Positions 31,801-40,800 of a stretch of DNA of 64,000 nucleotides are shown here, piece by piece (positions within the stretch are counted from its first letter, which is position 1; every line of letters begins with the position of its first letter). This stretch comes from Cryptomeria japonica. Lineage: Eukaryota; Streptophyta; Pinopsida; Cupressales; Cupressaceae. The notes under the pieces were generated by a model. That model was not told the origin of the DNA. It was given only the letters and a program-made list of their open reading frames with translations, and ran no database searches. Made by a program: the position numbers and the translations under genes. The DNA is taken from positions 242,667,924 to 242,731,923 of the forward strand of contig NC_081409.1 in NCBI RefSeq assembly GCF_030272615.1, written 5' to 3'.

Positions 31801-34800
31801 TAATTTCAATATTGTTGATATATAACTAATAATATATTGAACTTCATAAATAATAACTATATCAATTAAATAATGCCATGCCAAGGATTATTATACTTCT
31901 ATCCAGGAGAGATAAGGAGGTATTATTTGTAGGCATGTTGCAGCATAGTGCTTCAAACAGAAGATTATACAGATAGATTGATACAGGATCTTGGTAATTG
32001 ATTTTGGCATACATGTATGGATTGATTGGGGGCAAGCAATCTCTAGGAAGGGACGACAATGATGTCTCCTTTTTCAAGTGATCGTCCAGCAGAGATTTCT
32101 AGCTTATTTTATTCCAGTAGGCTAGGGTGCACAATTATAAGGGAATAAATTAATAAAGTTATTTATTTTAAAGTTGTCCTAATAAAATTAGATACTAAGG
32201 ATAATTTTCAATTAATTTAATAAAGTGACATGAGTGAAAAATAAAAGTAAAGATGATAAAGTCACTTTATTAAATATTTTTAAAGTGACTTACGTGAAAA
32301 AATAAATTAAATATTTTAAGTCACTTTATCAAATAAGTTTCTTCTAGAAGCTTTAAGGAGGTTAAATCAGATCTTTCTAGAAGATCCACCTGAACCTTTA
32401 AAAAGAGATTAGAGCAAGTCATTTGGACATATGGAGTTTTGATATTTCTTTCAAAGAGCTTGTGTTTGCAGCTTCAGTGTGCCCTAGGACAAAAACCCTT
32501 GGGTAAGACAGTTGTGTGACGAAAACCCATTCAGCCTATTGGATGGATTCATTCTGAAATTCACATTAGTGCTTATTTGATCAGTTGGTAAAAATTCGAT
32601 GAAATTTGTGAAGGGATTGAAGATATGAATTTTGAAAGCATGCTACAGTAGTCTGTGCTTCTGCCACAGTAATCCACAACTCCGCTACAGTAGTTCTTAC
32701 TGCTGCTACAGTGTCTCATACATCTATAGTGTCAGGCTACAGTACCGGGCAATTTCAGATTGGTTCAAACCTTTAAAGGGTTTGAGTTTAAAATCGTTGA
32801 TCATTCTTTTAGTTTATTGGAGTATTTCAGTTGATCCATGCTACTGGATATTTTACATGATGAAAGAATAAATTGGTTGAAATCATTTGTCAAGGGTTTC
32901 ATTTCATCTTATTGACACTCATAGCTAAGCGATACTTTTTGGTGAATTCATACATATCTTTGATTTCTAGGTATCTTCATCTCATATTGCGTAAATGGAA
33001 AATTGTTGTGTTGTTGAGTGATCAAATTTAATACATTTTACAGTCTGCTATAATGATTTCTGATTGCAAACATAAGAGAAGAGCTTAGTATGGAAGCATA
33101 AGAATATAGGGAGGACTAAGTGATAGGAAATGGACAGTGCTGGGTTTAATGTTTTGACAACAGTTTCTGTATGACAGCATTGTAAATGTGCCACTGCTAT
33201 GACTAGGACAGAAACATAACAGACCTTCTCCAACATTTAAAAGTGGTTGCAAATTATTTCTGAGCCATTCTGGGTTGTAGGAGCATTGTAGGGGTCTACT
33301 ATGACAAACTAAATCTTCAATAAAGGTCAGAAATGAATTAATTTGACTAGTCATTTTCTGCAACAGGTTGATGTGATAATATTTATATAATAATCTTTAG
33401 ATAGCAGCAATTCTATGTGATATATATGATTGAACATTATATGATTAAATGAGTATTGTTGGAAAAATACATTTTATGTGAACCAAATATCAGTAAGGGT
33501 TATTACATATTTTTACTTCTTTGCTTTTGATTAGCCTTTATATTGATACAACATGTGTCCTCATCATTGTGCATCTATTCTATTTATTCCATACTACTTG
33601 AGAGTGTAAACATACAGTTTTAGTACTAATCTCTTTACTCCCTCTGCTAACTTTGTGCGTATTCCTGATATAGCTGTAAGAGATATCAAGAATCAACAAA
33701 TATTAATTGCAAGTGGGAGCCAAACTAAAGCTCCAAACCCTCAATGAAAGAAAAATTAGGACCAAGGTTACATGCTAATGTAAATACAAAAAATTACATA
33801 ATGCGTTTATATAGCCCCCTCACTCTGCTGTCATTACCAAAAAAACAGTGAAGTTTGTTTTCCTGGAATTAAAAATATATTGCACATGTATTAGGCTTAA
33901 GCTGTGTGCTAGTAGCCATTTTAGGAGCTCTTTGTTTATTTTACGATTCAATATATATTGGTTTTGTCTCATCTTATGTGCAAATTGCAAGACACGCCTC
34001 AACAGAACTAATTACTCCTGGTTACCTTAAGCTTGGCTGTCTGAAACTTTTAATTGTGAAACCAGCTAACAAAGCTATGAATCTTGTGTATTTCCAAGAG
34101 GCAACAACATATTGAAAAAGGCAATATAAATATAATTAACAATCACATGTAGGAATTGGTATCTACTTAAAGTAGGTAGGGTAAATCTTCTCAATTCAAG
34201 TAAGCAACTTATTATTATACTAACCCGCCCATTTCAGTTGCTTCCTCCTTCAAGTCTACCAACTGATCCGGCTTGACGTCACACAAGTTACAAAGATTTG
34301 ACTGCAAAAATAAATAGTTAGCAAACCTAAAACAGAAAACCAAGAGTATTCAAAATTTTAGATTACACAATAAAACCACTAACCTTTAACATTATTGGAA
34401 GACGCCCAAAAGAAAATTTTTCCCTTATTACATTCCCATCATTCCATTGGAAACAAATTTCCAAATAAAATTTACCTCTATATGAAGTGCCAGATTGCCT
34501 GCACTGTTTATCAATAAGTTACATGTCAAATTCTATCTGAAGATTAGAAATAGAATGTCCCAAGATAATAATGCATAAACAAGAATCTAAACTATGTAAC
34601 TAACCAGATAACCAGAAGATAGCAGGCATAAGAATCCTTTCCACAAATTACAAGGGAGTTTAAAACTTTAAACAGATTGTCTAATACAGAATCTAATTAT
34701 GCAACTAACCAGATAATCAGAAGAATAAAGGCAAATATATCCTCTCCACAAATAAACCAGAGGGATTCAACCAAACATCTATTACAAGTAACCCCCAATT

Positions 34801-37800
34801 ATTCATGCTCAGATTCATCAAATATAAAGCAATAACCAACAAAAAAACAATAAAAAATTTTGTCTATATTTAGTAGGATAAATCTTCAAGGTTTGTATCT
34901 CTTACATATAAACAAATGGCTTATTTTAAAAATGGACATCCAAAGTGTATGTGACACGGATATTTGAGAATAAGTCACTACTCTTGAGACTTATGAGTGC
35001 CCAAACGTGATAGGTGATAATGAAAGAAAACTCAAATAACCTATGCTAGACATGAAATTTTGATTTTAAAAATTAATAAACAATATTTTCATTTTAAGTT
35101 CAAAAATATTAAATTCAAGATAGTGAGATCACTTATAGTCACTCCAAAAAAATAGAAACCTATTTGTGAATGGGAACCAAATTTTGTGCTATTTCTATCT
35201 ATCCAAACATATACCATAGAGTAAGTATATCCTGGTAAAATGTAATGAACTCTTGATGGTTTAATGACAATAGCAAGGATCAGAATTATCAGAAAGTAGA
35301 AGTAAATTTTTTACAATAGTTAATCTTTGTCTCTATCTTGCCAATCATACTACTCCATTATCTTCCAAAATGAACCACAAAAATAGTGAGACATTAATTA
35401 TCATCACAAATAATGTAACACTAGATATACCTCTAGAGAAGTAGTAGGATCTTTCCTAATACACCCATGGCTTTCTATTCCTCAATGTTCTCTTGCAAAA
35501 TATTGGCGTTGATAAATATTAACCTAATTATATATAAATAACAGAAAAAAGAGAGAATAGTGGCAAGGGCTTGAAAACAAAGACATGGGACCCATAAAAT
35601 TCAGCTAATAAGATTTTATGTTCATAACAACTTCATGTAGTAACCCATTGCTGATGACAGAAATTGCTTATGCACAATTTTCTCAAAACAATAATCCAGA
35701 TCAAATAATTGTCAACAATACTAGTATTATTGGATCACTGAGGTCTCATCAACCTATTTTGGTCATTCCCATCCCCACTACAAGGGAATTTCTCCCAATT
35801 TACTTTCTATATTGTTCAAATTTTGCGCCCCTAGCTTTTGACTTGTCATATCTTGTGACAAAGCTTGGTATGAACTGAACCTTTCCAATCTACCTATGCA
35901 TGAAGTAAATATTACTTATTAGGAAAATATCTAAGTTGCCGAATCAGGTACGGGAATGGGGATGGGTACATGGGTACGAATCGCCGGTACGGCAGAATTT
36001 TTTGGGGGGGTTGGGTACGCTCTCGGTACGTTCATACAAAAATAATATATATTTGTATATACACATATACATACATACATACATTCAAAATATCATTCAA
36101 ATCATAAAATATTAACAGATATTTTGCCTATTTAATAGAGATGAGGATTTTGTCTTTGATTTGATGTCTACAAAGCATAGTCACGTAAACCAAACCTATG
36201 CACAATACTGCCCTTAACAAAAAAGTTGAACAAAGAGTTGACCCTGATCATTTTCAAGGTCATATGAGAGTATTATCACTGTAAATCTATATATTTTTAT
36301 TAGCCATATTTTGATTCATATTGCATATTTTTTATACTTAAGTATATTATTTTCCTCACTTTTTAAGAAAAAAATTACAAACAAAAATGAATTAAAATTA
36401 AAAACTCTCACCTAGATACAGACAAAAATGAATTAGAATTAAAATTGAAAAACTATACCTAGATAAAGACATTTTAGATTTCTCAGGCAAAATAGACAAG
36501 AACTAAAGCTTGTTAAAAGTAATTCCACAAAAATTAGGCAACTGGTCTGCTGGCTGCTGGTTCTCATTGACAATAGAGCCAAACTTGAGTGTACCCGATC
36601 ACATGCAACAAGTATCAAGATTGTGTTTCAATGTAATTTTATCTTCTAAATTTTGATTTTATGGTTCAAATTTTCTGCAGTGCATATCTTTTCTGTAAAA
36701 CTCATTGATAAAAACAAAGAGACCAGAGGAATCAACTAAATAAAGATAAAAAATGACAACAGTTTCTGCAAAGCTCTTATCTTCTAAATTTTGATTTTAT
36801 GGTTCAAATTTTCTGCAGTGCATATCTTTTCTATAAAACTCATTGATAAAAACAACGAGACCAGAGGAATCAAATAAATAAAGATAAAAAATTGATTTGC
36901 ACAACAGTTTCTGCAAAGCTCATATTTGTGCTGTTGTTAAAGACTCTAGTTAAATACAGGCATTATAAATTTCATACCTCATAAGGTAGCAAACGCCTGG
37001 AATGGCGTCCCTCGCTTCCTTCCTTGTCTGGTGATAATATTTCTGGCTTTTCTAACCACAGTAAGCCCTGGGTTAAGGCAAAAGAATTCCGAAAATATTT
37101 TCTCAGCTAAAAAAAAAAGTTTTAGAAGTTCAGTGAGCCTTACTTAGTGAGAAAAAAGGGGCAGTGTGATGAGGAAGCTTGGTGGCTATTACATAGCAAT
37201 GTAAAAAAGAAACTTAGTGCTAGAGACAAAGCAATGTTGCAAAAAAAATTAATGGCAAAGGCATTACTAAGCAGCTTAATGAAAAAGACAGAATGAAGTT
37301 ACTAAGAAGCCTGATGTTACCAGCAAGACAAAGACGGCAATAAGCTTACTAGCAAAGGCAAAGACAGCAATGTCACAAAGAAGAGCCTACTAGTACAGAT
37401 GGAAGGATGTTATGAATAAGCTTACTAGCAAAGGCAAAGTCATGTTACAACAAACACTAAGAAGGCCAATGTTCAACCCTGGCCAAGGCTAGCTGCCTAC
37501 ATTCACAATGGCCCAGCATTAATTGAAGTTAAAACTTAACAATTGTCAGGGACAGGTGTGGGTGCAGGTTGATTTTGACAACATAGATTGATTCTGTCAA
37601 TGGTAGTATATCGCAAAAATTGATTAGTTGTCGTGATTTTGACTCACATAGATTTCCTTCCATCAATGGTAGCGTATGTTGAATATATATTAGTTAAGGT
37701 GACTATGACAGCAGAAATTCCAATTCAGTGGCCAAACAGAGATTAGCTACGGTGATTTTGACTGTAAAGATTGCCTCATGTCCATGACAAACAAGCCATT

Positions 37801-40800
37801 AGAAATTAGCTTTAACTGCACAGGTTGGCCAAATAGACATCAGTTACACTGATATTGACAGCATACGTTGTCCGGCATCTGTCTGTAGCAGTATATGTCA
37901 AGTCAAGATTAGCTACAGTAATGTTAACAGCGTAGGTAGGCCAACTAGAAATTAGCTGCAAAGATGTTGTTGACATAGATTGCCTTCCACTTATGGCAGC
38001 GTATGCTAAATGGTATTAGCTGTAGTGATTTTAACAACACTGTTTGCCTTCCGTCAAGGCAGCATGCATCAAATAGATATTAGCTGAGGTAATTTCAACG
38101 ACACTTGTTGCCCTCCATTAATGGCAAGATATGTGGAGAAGAGATGCACTGATGCAGTGATTTTTATGGCCTCAGTTTCCCTCCATAAAAGGAAGAATGT
38201 GTCAAATAGATATTAGATGCAGTGATTTTGATGGCATTACTACCCTCTGTACATGATAGCACATTCCAAATAGAAATTAGTTGTGATGGCATAGATTGGC
38301 CTCCATAGGTGGCAGCACACAACAAATAGAGATTAGCAGCTATGATTTTGACGACAAAGATTGCCCCCAAGACAGAGCAGCATATAGAAAATAAAAAAGC
38401 TTAGCTATGGTGATCTTGAAAAAATTGATTGTCCTCCCTGCAAAGAGATCAGTTGTGATTTCGATGGCAAAGGTTGCCCAAAATCCATCAAGGCGGTGAA
38501 TACCAAACAGAGATTAACTGCAGTTATTTTGACTGCATAGATTACTCTCCATCCATGGCAACTTATGCCAAATAGACATTAGTTATGGTGGTTTTCAGTC
38601 TCTTTGACAATATAATATGCCAAATTAATGTTTCTAACTATGCCAACTATAGATTAACTGTAAATTCCCCACCAACCATGCTGCATATGTCAAATAGAGA
38701 TCAGGTATAGTGATATTGATTGCATACATTGGCTTCTGCCCGTAGCAGTTACAGCCTGATTTTGACAAAATAGAATCCACTCATCCATGGCAGAAAACGC
38801 CAAATATATATTAGCTATAGTGATTTTGACAACAAAGAATGCCAAATAGAAAGTAGATATAGTAATTTTGACAATGTACTGTTCTGAACCGAGATTAGCT
38901 ATAGAGGTTTTGACAGTATAGTATGCCAAATAGAGATAAGCTATAGCAATTTTGAAAATACGGTATATCACAGAGAGAAAGGGAAAAAAACAGCTATGGT
39001 GATTTTGATGATGTAAATTACCCCCCATTAGAAAGTAGATATAGTGATTTTGACAATATAATATGATGAATAGAGATTAGTATGCCAAATAGAGATTGAT
39101 TATAGTAATTTTCTAAGTTTAAATTGCTGATCCATGGCTACACATGTCAGATGGAGATTAGGTAAGGTGATTTTGAACACGGATTGCCCTCCATCCATAG
39201 CATTTGAAGCTTGATAATGACAGTGTACATTGCCATCCATCAATGCAAGCAAATGCTAAATAGAGATTGGCTATAGTGATTTTGACAATACAACATGCAC
39301 AGAGAGTGGTTGTAGAAAGTTTGATAATGTGATATAAAATATATAAATTAGCTATATTGATTCTGTGTAGTATACCAGATAAAAAGAGGGTACCTCTAGT
39401 GATCTTGATGATATAAATTTCCATCTGTCCATGGCTATGTATTTAGAACAGATATTAGGAAAGGTGATTTTGAACACATAGATTGCCCTTCATCCGGTGC
39501 AGTTGCAGCTTTATCTTGTGAACATAAATTGCCTACATAAATCACAAGTAACGCCAAAACAAAACAAAAAATCTTTACTGTTTTATACCATATAAAATCT
39601 CAGATAAAGATGAGCTATAGTGGTTTAGAGTCTGGACAAACCATACATGGCAGGTAATGCCGAAGAAAAAAAGGTTAATGTTTTATACCATATAGTATGT
39701 CAATAATATGCCAATATAATATGCCAAACAGAAATTAACTATAGTAATTTTGACGATATAGGATGCCAAACAGACAAAAGTAAGGTGGTTTTGAACACAT
39801 AGATTGCCTTCCATCCTTGGTCGCATATGCCTAATAGAAATCAGCTATACTGATTTTGACAATATAGTATGCCAGATAGAGATTGATTGTTGTGATTTTA
39901 ACAATAAATTGCCCTCCAGCCACTGCTGCATTTTCAAATAGAAATAGAGTAAGGTGATTTTGACAGCATTGATTACCTTTTCCATCCAGGCCAAAAGAAG
40001 CTTGGGAAGAAAGAGTGCACTTTTTGCACTTCCAGGAAAGTGAAAACTGAAAAGCATTTTATTTTATAGTGTGATGCCTTCATGGACAGCAGAGCTAAGT
40101 TTGTGAATATCTTAGCCTCTAGCTCGTGGTATAATTTATTCAACAAGGAGTGCATTAAGAAGTTGGTAATTGATCATCAGCTTGCAGAGGGAAAAAATTG
40201 ATTTGCAGATGTCTGTTTGATTGGGCAGGCTGTCCCACAGGCTCTTTGTGGATGTTAAAATTGTCGTCTTCTTCTTCCATGACAGCATATGCCAAATAAA
40301 TATTAGCTATAGCAAATTTGATGGTATAGTACACCAAATAAATATGAGCTATAGCAAATTTGATGATATAGCACACCAAATAAAGACTAGCCAAAGCAAT
40401 TTTAATGCTACACTATGCCAAAGAGCTGATAAATGTAGAAATTTTCATGATAATAGTATGCCAAAGAGAGATTTACAATTTGAATTGCCCTCTATCCATG
40501 ACTGCATGTGTTAGATAGAAGCTAGGTAAGGTGATTTTGATCGCATAGATTGCTCTCCATCCATGGCAAGTATAAAGGTTTTGACAATGTAGTACAACCA
40601 ACAGTGATTAGCCATTGTGATTTTAGCAATATACTTTGCCAGACAAATATAAGCTATAAAAATATTGATCGTGTAGTATGCTAAGCTCAGATAGGCCATA
40701 GAGATTTTAATTTGGAAGGCATAGATTGCTTTCCATCTGTGGCAGGTAGCGAGGTTTTCACAGTACAGTACCAACAAAAGAGATTAGCTATAACGATTTT

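Larger units (their letters stand above)
21471..33507 (+). mobile_element. non-autonomous LTR element with 1.4-kb LTRs, nested host
   Basis: LTRs lie at 21471-22875 and 32060-33507 (TG...ACA ends). Target-site duplication is TACTT (21466-21470) / TATTT (33508-33512). The PBS TGGTATCAGAGCC follows one base after the 5' LTR. The native interior is only about 2.5 kb (22876-24861, 30045-30228, 31742-32059) because a Copia element and a second small element sit inside it. It has a 348-codon ORF but no recognisable pol domain. This fits a large retrotransposon derivative (LARD) class. It lies in NRPA2 intron 4, opposite to gene orientation. Confidence 0.8.
34504..36977. other. NRPA2 intron 2 with two tandem duplications
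   Basis: The 2.5-kb intron contains a 106-bp duplication (34584 and 34690), a GGTACGGGAATGGGGATGGG(T)-type GC-rich patch at 35946-36030 followed by (TACA)n-like sequence at 36050-36085, and a 138-bp duplication (36641-36926). No nested gene is supported. Confidence 0.65.

Noticed and set aside
35618-35878. 86-codon plus-strand ORF in NRPA2 intron 2
   Set aside because: Unrecognised, no conserved motif, and inside an intron of repeat-rich sequence.
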